Of a stretch of DNA of 40,259 nt, positions 8,649 through 17,015 are shown piece by piece; position 1 is the stretch's first letter, and the number at the start of each line of letters is the position of its first letter. Below the pieces are notes generated by a model. It had not been told where the DNA came from. It did no database searches and saw only the letters and a program-made list of their open reading frames with translations. A program made the position numbers and the translations under genes. Source of the stretch: Lachnospiraceae bacterium (GTDB taxonomy: Bacteria > Bacillota > Clostridia > Lachnospirales > Lachnospiraceae); NCBI GenBank assembly GCA_024691145.1, contig JAILNW010000052.1, positions 1 through 40,259 of the forward strand. Direction: 5' to 3'.

Positions 8649-10238
8649 ATGGGGATAAGAGAAGAGATTGAGAAAAGAAGAACATTTGCCATTATATCAC
8701 ACCCGGATGCAGGTAAGACAACTTTAACTGAGAAGTTTCTTTTGTACGGAGGTGCCATTAATACAGCAGGTTCTGTAAAGGGTAAAGCTAATTCCAAGTA
8801 TGCGGTTTCTGACTGGATGGAGATTGAAAAGGAGAGAGGTATCTCTGTTACATCTTCAGTTCTTCAGTTTAATTATGATGGATATTGCATTAATATACTT
8901 GATACACCTGGACATCAGGATTTCTCTGAGGATACCTACAGAACCCTTATGGCAGCAGATTCAGCCGTAATGGTTATTGATGCATCTAAGGGTGTTGAGG
9001 CACAGACTATCAAGTTATTTAAGGTTTGTGTTATGAGACATATACCTATATTTACATTTATTAATAAAATGGACAGGGATGCGAAGGATTCCTTTGAACT
9101 TCTTGATGATATTGAGAAGGTTCTTGGTATAAAGACTTGTCCTGTTAACTGGCCTATTGGTTCGGGTAAGGAATTTAAGGGTGTTTATGACAGGGATTCT
9201 AAGATTGTATCGTTATTTAAGGCTGTTTCTACAGGTGGTTCAAAGTCAGCTGCAAAAACAGAGGTTCATACAGATGATGCAGAATTCAAAGAAATTGTTG
9301 GAGATATTCTTTATGATACATTTAATGAAGAATTAGAATTACTTGAAGGTGCAAGCGAAGAGTTAGATTTAGACCTTGTTAATAAGGGAGAATTATCACC
9401 TGTATTCTTTGGTTCAGCCCTTACAACATTTGGTGTAGAGACATTTTTAAAGCATTTCTTAAAGATGACTTCTTCTCCACTTGCAAGAAATTCTGACAGC
9501 GGACTTATTGATCCAATTGAAGAACCATTTTCAGCATTTGTATTTAAGATACAGGCTAATATGAATAAAGCACACAGAGACCGTATTGCTTTTATGCGTA
9601 TATGTTCTGGAAAGTTTGATGCAACTAAAGATGTTTTTCATGTTCAGGGAAATAAAAAGTTTAAACTTTCTCAGCCACAGCAGCTTATGGCTCAGGACAG
9701 AAAGGTTATAGACGAAGCCTATGCAGGAGATGTTATAGGTGTATTTGATCCTGGTATTTTTTCAATTGGAGATACAGTTTGTATGCCAAGTCATAAGTTT
9801 AAATATGAGGGTATACCTACATTTGCTCCGGAGCATTTTTGCAGGGTTGTGCAGCTTAATACAATGAAGAGAAAACAGTTCGTAAGTGGTGTTACACAGC
9901 TTGCACAGGAAGGTGCAATTCAGATATTTCAGGAGTATTCTGCAGGAATGGCAGAGATTATAGTTGGTGTTGTTGGTGTGCTTCAGTTTGATGTTTTAAA
10001 ATATAGATTAGAGAATGAATATGGCTGTGAAATCAGACTTGAGCCGTTGCCATATAACTATATAAGATGGATTAAAAATCCTGAGTTTGACCTAAACAAG
10101 TTAAAGAGAGCTAACGATATAAAAAAAGTAAAGGATATGAAGGAAAATCCATTGTTACTATTTGTTAACGAATGGAATATTAGAATATGCCTTGAAAATA
10201 ACGAAGGTTTAGAACTTGAAGAGTTTAGAAGAAACTAA
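8649..10238 (+). CDS. prfC: Peptide chain release factor 3
   Basis: RRTFAIISHPDAGKTTLTEK, DWMEIEKERGISVTSSVLQF, DTPGHQDFSEDTYRTL, FINKMDR. Confidence 0.95.
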   Translation: MGIREEIEKRRTFAIISHPDAGKTTLTEKFLLYGGAINTAGSVKGKANSKYAVSDWMEIEKERGISVTSSVLQFNYDGYCINILDTPGHQDFSEDTYRTLMAADSAVMVIDASKGVEAQTIKLFKVCVMRHIPIFTFINKMDRDAKDSFELLDDIEKVLGIKTCPVNWPIGSGKEFKGVYDRDSKIVSLFKAVSTGGSKSAAKTEVHTDDAEFKEIVGDILYDTFNEELELLEGASEELDLDLVNKGELSPVFFGSALTTFGVETFLKHFLKMTSSPLARNSDSGLIDPIEEPFSAFVFKIQANMNKAHRDRIAFMRICSGKFDATKDVFHVQGNKKFKLSQPQQLMAQDRKVIDEAYAGDVIGVFDPGIFSIGDTVCMPSHKFKYEGIPTFAPEHFCRVVQLNTMKRKQFVSGVTQLAQEGAIQIFQEYSAGMAEIIVGVVGVLQFDVLKYRLENEYGCEIRLEPLPYNYIRWIKNPEFDLNKLKRANDIKKVKDMKENPLLLFVNEWNIRICLENNEGLELEEFRRN

Positions 10239-10263
10239 ATATAAGGGATATATTAAAAGGATG

Positions 10264-10292
10264 TTGAGTTATTTTTAATTTTGTGGTATTAT
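10264..10292 (+). promoter_or_regulatory. Sigma-70-type promoter of the rfb operon
   Basis: TTGAGT -17 bp- TATTAT with TGG extended -10. Confidence 0.55.
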
Positions 10293-10404
10293 TATATCAT
10301 AGTGTGGATTATTATAATCCATTAAATATATGTCAGATGATGGTTACTTTTGCGCATTTTTTAGTAATCACTGAGGGATGACATAAACATAAGGGAGGAT
10401 ACAT

Positions 10405-11286
10405 ATGAAAGGTATTATTTTAGCAGGTGGATCAGGAACAAGATTATATCCACTCACTCAGGTAACATCAAAGCAGTTATTACCAATTTATGATAAGCCG
10501 ATGATTTATTATCCATTGTCAGTGCTTATGAATGCAGGAATCAGAGAGATTCTTATAATCTCTACTCCTGATGATACACCACGTTTTGAGTCATTACTTG
10601 GAGATGGACATCAGTTTGGTGTTGAATTGTCATATGCTGTACAGGAAAAACCTGAAGGACTGGCTCAGGCATTCATTATTGGAGAAGAATTTATAGCTGG
10701 TGATTCAGTTGCTATGATACTTGGAGATAATATATTCCATGGACATGGTCTTACAAAGAGATTAAGAAGGGCCGCTAATAAGTCTACGGGAGCAACTATT
10801 TTTGGATATTATGTTGATGATCCAGAGAGATTTGGTATTGTTGAGTTTGACAGCAATGGTAATGCTATTTCCATTGAAGAAAAACCAGAGAAGCCAAAGT
10901 CAAATTATTGTGTAACAGGTTTATATTTTTATGATAATAAAGTTGTTGAGTATGCTAAGAATCTTAAGCCTTCACCAAGAGGAGAACTTGAGATAACTGA
11001 TCTTAACAGAATTTATCTTGAGGATGGAGCATTAGAGGTTGAACTTCTTGGACAGGGCTTCACATGGCTTGATACAGGTACTCATGAGTCACTTGTTGAT
11101 GCTACTAATTTTGTTAAGACTATAGAGACTCATCAGCATCGTAAGATTGCATGTCTTGAGGAGATTGCATTTAAGAACAGATGGATTACTCTTGATGAGA
11201 TGCAGAAAGCATATGAATTGTATAAGAAGAATCAGTATGGTGCATACCTTAAGGATGTTATGGACGGTAAGTATCTTAATGATTAA
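10405..11286 (+). CDS. rfbA: Glucose-1-phosphate thymidylyltransferase
   Basis: [39 protein letters not shown]. Confidence 0.96.
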   Translation: MKGIILAGGSGTRLYPLTQVTSKQLLPIYDKPMIYYPLSVLMNAGIREILIISTPDDTPRFESLLGDGHQFGVELSYAVQEKPEGLAQAFIIGEEFIAGDSVAMILGDNIFHGHGLTKRLRRAANKSTGATIFGYYVDDPERFGIVEFDSNGNAISIEEKPEKPKSNYCVTGLYFYDNKVVEYAKNLKPSPRGELEITDLNRIYLEDGALEVELLGQGFTWLDTGTHESLVDATNFVKTIETHQHRKIACLEEIAFKNRWITLDEMQKAYELYKKNQYGAYLKDVMDGKYLND

Positions 11287-11316
11287 TAATAATAGTTAAT
11301 ATTGGAGGACATTTAG

Positions 11317-12342
11317 ATGAAAATATTAGTAACAGGTGGAGCAGGTTTTATAGGTGGTAACTTTGTTCATTACATGGTTAACAAGTATCCTGATTATCAG
11401 ATAGTTAACCTTGATTTACTTACTTATGCAGGTAATCTTGAGACATTAAAGCCAGTTGAAGATAAGCCAAATTATAAGTTTGTAAAGGGCGATATCGCTG
11501 ACAGACCATTTATTATGGACTTATTTGAGAAAGAGAAGTTTGATATAGTAGTTAACTTTGCTGCTGAGAGTCATGTTGACCGTTCTATATCTGATCCTGG
11601 TATCTTTGTACAGACTAACGTACTTGGTACAACAGTTCTTCTTGATGCATCAAGAACTTACGGAGTTAAGAGATATCATCAGGTTTCAACTGATGAAGTT
11701 TATGGTGATCTTCCTCTTGACAGACCAGACTTATTCTTTACAGAGACTACACCATTACATACATCAAGCCCTTATTCTTCAAGTAAGGCAAGTGCTGATT
11801 TATTTGTATTGGCATATTATAGAACATATGGATTGCCTGTAACAATTTCAAGATGTTCTAACAACTATGGACCATATCATTTCCCAGAGAAGCTTATTCC
11901 TCTTATGATTAGCCGTGCTTTAGCTGATGAGGAACTTCCTGTATATGGCAAAGGTGAGAATGTTCGTGACTGGTTACATGTATCAGATCATTGTGCAGCT
12001 ATCGATCTTATTATACATGATGGAAAGGTTGGAGAAGTTTATAACGTTGGTGGACACAACGAAAGAACTAACCTTGAAGTAGTTAAGACCATTCTTAAAG
12101 CATTAGGAAAGCCTGAAACACTTATTAAGTATGTTACAGACAGACCAGGACATGATATGAGATATGCAATTGATCCTACTAAGCTTGAAACTGAGCTTGG
12201 ATGGAAACCTCAGTATACATTTGATACAGGTATTGAGATGACTATTGAATGGTACCTTAACAACAAAGAGTGGTGGCAGAACATTCTTTCAGGTGAGTAT
12301 GCCAACTACTTTGATAAGATGTATGGAGAGAGATTGCAGTAA
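11317..12342 (+). CDS. rfbB: dTDP-glucose 4,6-dehydratase
   Basis: TGGAGFIGGNFVHY, VNFAAESHVDRSI, STDEVYGDL, SPYSSSKAS. Confidence 0.96.
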   Translation: MKILVTGGAGFIGGNFVHYMVNKYPDYQIVNLDLLTYAGNLETLKPVEDKPNYKFVKGDIADRPFIMDLFEKEKFDIVVNFAAESHVDRSISDPGIFVQTNVLGTTVLLDASRTYGVKRYHQVSTDEVYGDLPLDRPDLFFTETTPLHTSSPYSSSKASADLFVLAYYRTYGLPVTISRCSNNYGPYHFPEKLIPLMISRALADEELPVYGKGENVRDWLHVSDHCAAIDLIIHDGKVGEVYNVGGHNERTNLEVVKTILKALGKPETLIKYVTDRPGHDMRYAIDPTKLETELGWKPQYTFDTGIEMTIEWYLNNKEWWQNILSGEYANYFDKMYGERLQ

Positions 12343-12360
12343 GAAAGGAGTACCATCAAG

Positions 12361-12915
12361 ATGGGACAGATTACAGTTACAACTTGTGATATAGAAGGAT
12401 TAAAGGTTATAGAGCCTAAAGTATATGGTGATAAGAGAGGATACTTTGTTGAGACTTATAATTACAATGATTATAAGAACGCTGGTATCGAGTGTGAATT
12501 TGTACAGGACAATCAGTCAAGCTCTTCTAAGGGTGTACTCAGAGGATTACATTTTCAGAAGAAGTTCCCACAGGACAAGCTTGTTCGTGTTATAAAGGGA
12601 GAAGTATTTGACGTTGCAGTTGATTTAAGAGAAGGTTCTGAGACTTTCGGCAAGTGGTTCGGAGTTACTCTTTCAGCTGAGAACATGAAGCAGTTCTTTA
12701 TTCCAAAGGGATTTGCACATGGATTTATAGTACTTTCTGATATTGCAGAGTTTGCTTACAAGTGTTCTGATTTTTATCATCCAGAGGATGAGGGCGGATT
12801 ACTTTACAATGACCCTGATATTGGAGTTGAGTGGCCTAAGGTAGAAGGTGTTGAACTTAATATTTCTGAAAAGGATACTAAGTGGAAGGGCATCAAAGAA
12901 ACTTTTGGTAAATAG
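12361..12915 (+). CDS. rfbC: dTDP-4-dehydrorhamnose 3,5-epimerase
   Basis: GYFVETYN, QDNQSSSSKGVLRGLHFQ, IPKGFAHGFIVLSD. Confidence 0.95.
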   Translation: MGQITVTTCDIEGLKVIEPKVYGDKRGYFVETYNYNDYKNAGIECEFVQDNQSSSSKGVLRGLHFQKKFPQDKLVRVIKGEVFDVAVDLREGSETFGKWFGVTLSAENMKQFFIPKGFAHGFIVLSDIAEFAYKCSDFYHPEDEGGLLYNDPDIGVEWPKVEGVELNISEKDTKWKGIKETFGK

Positions 12916-12990
12916 TGATTAATAAATATAAGGCAGAGCAGGATGAGAATTTTGCTCTGCATTATATTATAAAAATATGGAGGATTAGAT

Positions 12991-13842
12991 ATGAAGGTTT
13001 TAGCAACAGGATTTAAAGGACAGTTAGGTTATGATGTTATTAAGAGACTTGAGGCTCTTAACATAGAATGTAAAGGTGTAGATATTGATGATTTTGATCT
13101 TACTAATAAGGATCAGACAATTAACTATATACTTGATTATAAGCCAGATGTTGTTGTGCATTGTGCAGCATATACAGCAGTTGATAAGGCAGAGGATAAC
13201 AGAGAACTTTGCTATAACATCAATGTTAATGGAACAGCATATATTGCTGAGGCTTGTAAAAAGTTAGATGCAAAGATGGTTTATATCAGTACAGATTATG
13301 TATTTGAAGGTCTTGGAACTGACGAATATAAGCCAGATGACAAGAAGAATCCTATTAACTATTATGGAGAGACTAAGTCACTTGGTGAAGACGAAGTAAC
13401 TAAGGCACTTGAGAAATTCTTTATTATCAGAATTTCATGGGTATTTGGTGTAAATGGCAACAACTTTGTTAAGACTATGTTGAGACTTGGTGCAGAAAGA
13501 GACAGCTTAAATGTTGTTGCAGATCAGATTGGTTCACCTACTTATACCTATGATCTTGCAGAACTTATAGCTGATATGATTCAGACTGACAAATATGGTA
13601 TCTATCATGCAACTAATGAGGGATTCTGCAGCTGGTATGAGTTTACTGAAGAGATTATGAAGTGCGGAAACAGAAACTGCAAGGTAAGTCCTATTGAATC
13701 AAAGGATTATCCTACAAGAGCTAAAAGACCATTTAATTCAAGAATGGATAAGTCAAAGTTAGAAGAAAATGGCTTTAAGCGTATGAGAAGCTGGCAGGAG
13801 GCTGTTCAAGAGTATATAAATATACTAGAAAATAATCAATAA
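12991..13842 (+). CDS. rfbD: dTDP-4-dehydrorhamnose reductase
   Basis: VLATGFKGQLGYDV, PDVVVHCAAYTAVDKAED, YISTDYVFEG, NYYGETKSLGE. Confidence 0.95.
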   Translation: MKVLATGFKGQLGYDVIKRLEALNIECKGVDIDDFDLTNKDQTINYILDYKPDVVVHCAAYTAVDKAEDNRELCYNINVNGTAYIAEACKKLDAKMVYISTDYVFEGLGTDEYKPDDKKNPINYYGETKSLGEDEVTKALEKFFIIRISWVFGVNGNNFVKTMLRLGAERDSLNVVADQIGSPTYTYDLAELIADMIQTDKYGIYHATNEGFCSWYEFTEEIMKCGNRNCKVSPIESKDYPTRAKRPFNSRMDKSKLEENGFKRMRSWQEAVQEYINILENNQ

Positions 13843-13907
13843 TTCATCTGTTTGCAGATTGGATTATAGAGCGTAACTGTTAAATGTAGGCAAAGGGAGG
13901 TGTGCTT

Positions 13908-14090
13908 ATGGCAGTGGACATACCACAGATGTCTATTGGGCTTAGCCAGACATCACTAATGAACAACGTCAATATAGCATTGTTATCCAAAAGCCTGGAT
14001 GCAAACAAGGAGATGGGAGATAATATGGTGAAGATGATGGAGCAGTCAGTTACACCTAATCTTGGCCAGAGTATCGATATCTCAGTTTAA
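13908..14090 (+). CDS. Small YjfB-family-like (putative motility-associated) protein
   Basis: MAVDIPQMSIGLSQTSLMNNVNIALLSKSLD resembles YjfB-like short proteins; RBS gggagg 7 nt upstream of ATG 13908. Confidence 0.7.
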   Translation: MAVDIPQMSIGLSQTSLMNNVNIALLSKSLDANKEMGDNMVKMMEQSVTPNLGQSIDISV

Positions 14091-14099
14091 CAAGAATGA

Positions 14100-14132
14100 G
14101 ACCATGATTGTAAAAAAATCATGGTCTTTTTT
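14100..14132 (+). terminator. Rho-independent terminator
   Basis: gaccatgatt-gtaaaaa-aatcatggtc-tttttt, 10 bp perfect stem. Confidence 0.9.
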
Positions 14133-14207
14133 CACAAAAAAATATATGATCTTTTGTATTATTATAACAAAATGCACAAGCAAGCACGAAAATTTACTAC
14201 TTATGTG

Positions 14208-14236
14208 TTGAAATTTTACTAAATACGTGGTAGAAT
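14208..14236 (+). promoter_or_regulatory. Promoter of amylase 1
   Basis: TTGAAA -17 bp- TAGAAT with TGG extended -10. Confidence 0.6.
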
Positions 14237-14313
14237 TTATCTTGATGGATGTATACGTAAAATTTATATTTGACTATTTGATTAATAGGCATTTGGTTAG
14301 GAGGAATTTTTTA

Positions 14314-16602
14314 ATGGGTAGTAAAGTTTCTAAAAAAGTTTGCTTAGGGGTAGGCTCCGCATTGGCAGTGGCAGCCGGAGTTGCAGTTGCTGTGAATGTA
14401 TCAGCTAAGAAGGATAAAAATGTTAAAGCAGACAGTGTTGCACAGATTAACGGAACTATGTTACAGGCATTTGAGTGGTATGTAGAACCAGATGGAAAGC
14501 ATTGGTCTAATTTAGAGAGCATGGCAGCTGATTTTGCTGATAAGGGAATTACAGCTATGTGGCTTCCGCCAGCATATAAGGCTGATAATCCAGAGAATGC
14601 CGGATACAGTACTTATGATTTGTATGATTTAGGTGAATTTGATCAGAAGGGTTCAGTAAGAACAAAGTATGGAACAAAAGAAGAATATTTATCATTAATA
14701 GATACATTACATGAAAACAATATGCAGGTATATGCAGATATCGTACTTAACCATAAAGCAGGAGCAGATGCTGTTGAAAAGGTAAAGGCATATAAGGTTG
14801 ATGGTGGTTCAAGAAATACCGACATATCTGGTGCATATACAATTGGCGCATGGTGTGATTTTAATTTTGAAGGAAGAAATGGAAAGTATTCAACATTTAC
14901 ATGGGATGCAAGCTGCTTCGATGGTGTTGATTATGATGATGATGCAAATAATGGAAAGGGTGAAAATGCACTTTTCAGATTTGAAGGAAAGAACTGGGAT
15001 AATCAGGTAGACGATGAGAATGGCAATTACGATTATCTTATGTTTGCAGATGTTGATTTCGAGAATCAGAAGGTTGTTGATGAACTTACAAAATGGGGTA
15101 AGTGGTATGTTGACACTGCTGATCTTGATGGATTCAGACTTGATGCTGTTAAACATATAAAGTATGATTTCTACAAGAATTGGTTAACTGATTTAAGAAA
15201 GAGTACTGGAAAAGAATTATTCTCAGTAGGTGAATTCTGGAGTGGAGATGTTGGAAAACTTAATAATTATATAAAGGAAACAAGCGGAACTACTTCATTA
15301 TTTGATGCTCCTTTACATTTTAGATTCTGGAAGGCTTCTAATGATGGTGGCGGATATGATATGCGCTACTTATTTGATGATACACTTGTAAAATCTCAGC
15401 CAACACTTGCAGTTACATTTGTTGATAATCATGACTCACAGCCAGGACAGTCACTTGCTTCACATGTACAGTCATGGTTCAAACCACTTGCTTATACAGC
15501 AATCCTTACAAGAGAAGGCGGATATCCATGTGTATTCTATGGAGATTACTATGGAACAGGAAATAAAGGTATTGAAGCTCACAAGAATTCAATTGATAAG
15601 ATTCTTGAAGCAAGAAAAGATTATGCATATGGTACACAGCATGATTATCTTAATGATGAGAACATAATTGGATGGACAAGAGAAGGAGATTCAGTACATA
15701 AGAATTCAGGTCTTGCAGCACTTATTACAGATGGTGCGGGCGGATCTAAGGAAATGTATGTTGGAAAGAGCCATGCAGGAGAGACTTGGTATGATATTAC
15801 TGGTAACAAGTCTGAAATCATTACAATTGATGGTAATGGTAATGGTAAGTTCCTTGTAAATGGTGGATCTCATTCAATCTGGGTTCCAGAGAAAGAAATA
15901 GTAGGCGAGAATATTGTAAAGATATTCTACTACAACAACAGCTGGGATGATTCATATATCCACTACTCAGTTGCAGGTGGAGAATGGACTAAGGTTCCTG
16001 GTGAAAAGATGACAGTTACTAATAACAAGGACTACAAATATTTTGAGATGAACCTTGATAAGGCAAAGAGCATTACAGTTTGCTTTAACGATGGATCAGA
16101 TAACTGGGACAGCAATAACGGTTCTAACTACACTTTAAGAAAAGGTATCTATACTATTAAAGATGGTAGTGTAAGTGATGGCGCTCCAAATGGAGTTGAA
16201 GTTGTAAATCCAACTACTACACCAGATCCAACTAAGACACCTGCTCCATCAAAGACACCAACACCAACAGAAGCACCAACACCAACACCGCCGGTTGAGA
16301 CAGAGACACCATATGATTATGTTGCAACAGTTTACTATTATAATGCAAATAACTGGAGCAATGTTAACATTCACTACAGCATAGATGGAAAGAACTGGAC
16401 AGATGTACCTGGTGTTGCAATGAAGAAGGGAAGCAACGGATATTACACTTACACACTTGAATTAGGAAAGAACGAAGGTGCAGTTGTTTGCTTCAATGAT
16501 GGCAATGGTAACTGGGACAGCAGAAATGCTCAGAACTACTCAATTGGAACAGGATCATTTACAATTAAGGATGGTAATGTTACAGCAGGAGAGCCAAAAT
16601 AA
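14314..16602 (+). CDS. Secreted GH13 alpha-amylase with two C-terminal CBM25/CBM53-like starch-binding modules (amylase 1)
   Basis: Signal peptide MGSKVSKKVCLGVGSALAVAAGVAVAVNVSA; GH13 motifs DIVLNH, GFRLDAVKH, VGEFW, FVDNHDSQ; two modules of type YYYN..NWSNVNIHYSIDGKNWTDVPGVAM; Pro/Thr linker. RBS aggagg favours ATG 14314 over ORF start 14227. Confidence 0.93.
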   Translation: MGSKVSKKVCLGVGSALAVAAGVAVAVNVSAKKDKNVKADSVAQINGTMLQAFEWYVEPDGKHWSNLESMAADFADKGITAMWLPPAYKADNPENAGYSTYDLYDLGEFDQKGSVRTKYGTKEEYLSLIDTLHENNMQVYADIVLNHKAGADAVEKVKAYKVDGGSRNTDISGAYTIGAWCDFNFEGRNGKYSTFTWDASCFDGVDYDDDANNGKGENALFRFEGKNWDNQVDDENGNYDYLMFADVDFENQKVVDELTKWGKWYVDTADLDGFRLDAVKHIKYDFYKNWLTDLRKSTGKELFSVGEFWSGDVGKLNNYIKETSGTTSLFDAPLHFRFWKASNDGGGYDMRYLFDDTLVKSQPTLAVTFVDNHDSQPGQSLASHVQSWFKPLAYTAILTREGGYPCVFYGDYYGTGNKGIEAHKNSIDKILEARKDYAYGTQHDYLNDENIIGWTREGDSVHKNSGLAALITDGAGGSKEMYVGKSHAGETWYDITGNKSEIITIDGNGNGKFLVNGGSHSIWVPEKEIVGENIVKIFYYNNSWDDSYIHYSVAGGEWTKVPGEKMTVTNNKDYKYFEMNLDKAKSITVCFNDGSDNWDSNNGSNYTLRKGIYTIKDGSVSDGAPNGVEVVNPTTTPDPTKTPAPSKTPTPTEAPTPTPPVETETPYDYVATVYYYNANNWSNVNIHYSIDGKNWTDVPGVAMKKGSNGYYTYTLELGKNEGAVVCFNDGNGNWDSRNAQNYSIGTGSFTIKDGNVTAGEPK

Positions 16603-16628
16603 TAGAACTAAATATACATTATATATAG

Positions 16629-16663
16629 AAGGAACCTCTTTACAAAAAGAGGTTCTTTTTTTG
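16629..16663 (+). terminator. Rho-independent terminator
   Basis: gaacctcttt-acaa-aaagaggttc followed by a T run. Confidence 0.9.
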
Positions 16664-16875
16664 CTAAATAATTAGAGGAGTGTAACACTTTGATTTGACG
16701 GTTAGTTTCGGCAAATATTGAACAATAAATACAAACGAATGTGTTGTCAAAATGTCAGTTTTCGTAAATGTAACGTCTGTTATATTATATATTATACATA
16801 TTAAACAAAAGGTTTATAAAAGTTTACGAAAGTCAATATTTTGATATTTAAATGTTAAAAAAATAATACAAAGTG

Positions 16876-16904
16876 TTGCTAAATAATAAAATATATGGTA
16901 CAAT
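16876..16904 (+). promoter_or_regulatory. Promoter of amylase 2
   Basis: TTGCTA -17 bp- TACAAT with TGG extended -10. Confidence 0.6.
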
Positions 16905-17015
16905 AATATTAGTCGAAAGCACATAATTCTTATACTTACTTGTAGACGTTTGGATGTTTAAGTCGTTGTTTGCTGGTTAATATATTAATCGGCTTTGTAA
17001 GGAGGAATGTTATAC

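Noticed and set aside
11558-11842. 94-aa + ORF inside rfbB, with similar internal ORFs (3904-4140, 14798-15010, 15407-15667, 20002-20226)
   Set aside because: Alternate frames of strongly supported genes without their own RBS.
12933-12960. Hairpin gcagagca...tgctctgc between rfbC and rfbD considered as terminator
   Set aside because: No T run follows and it lies within an operon; at most an intercistronic hairpin.
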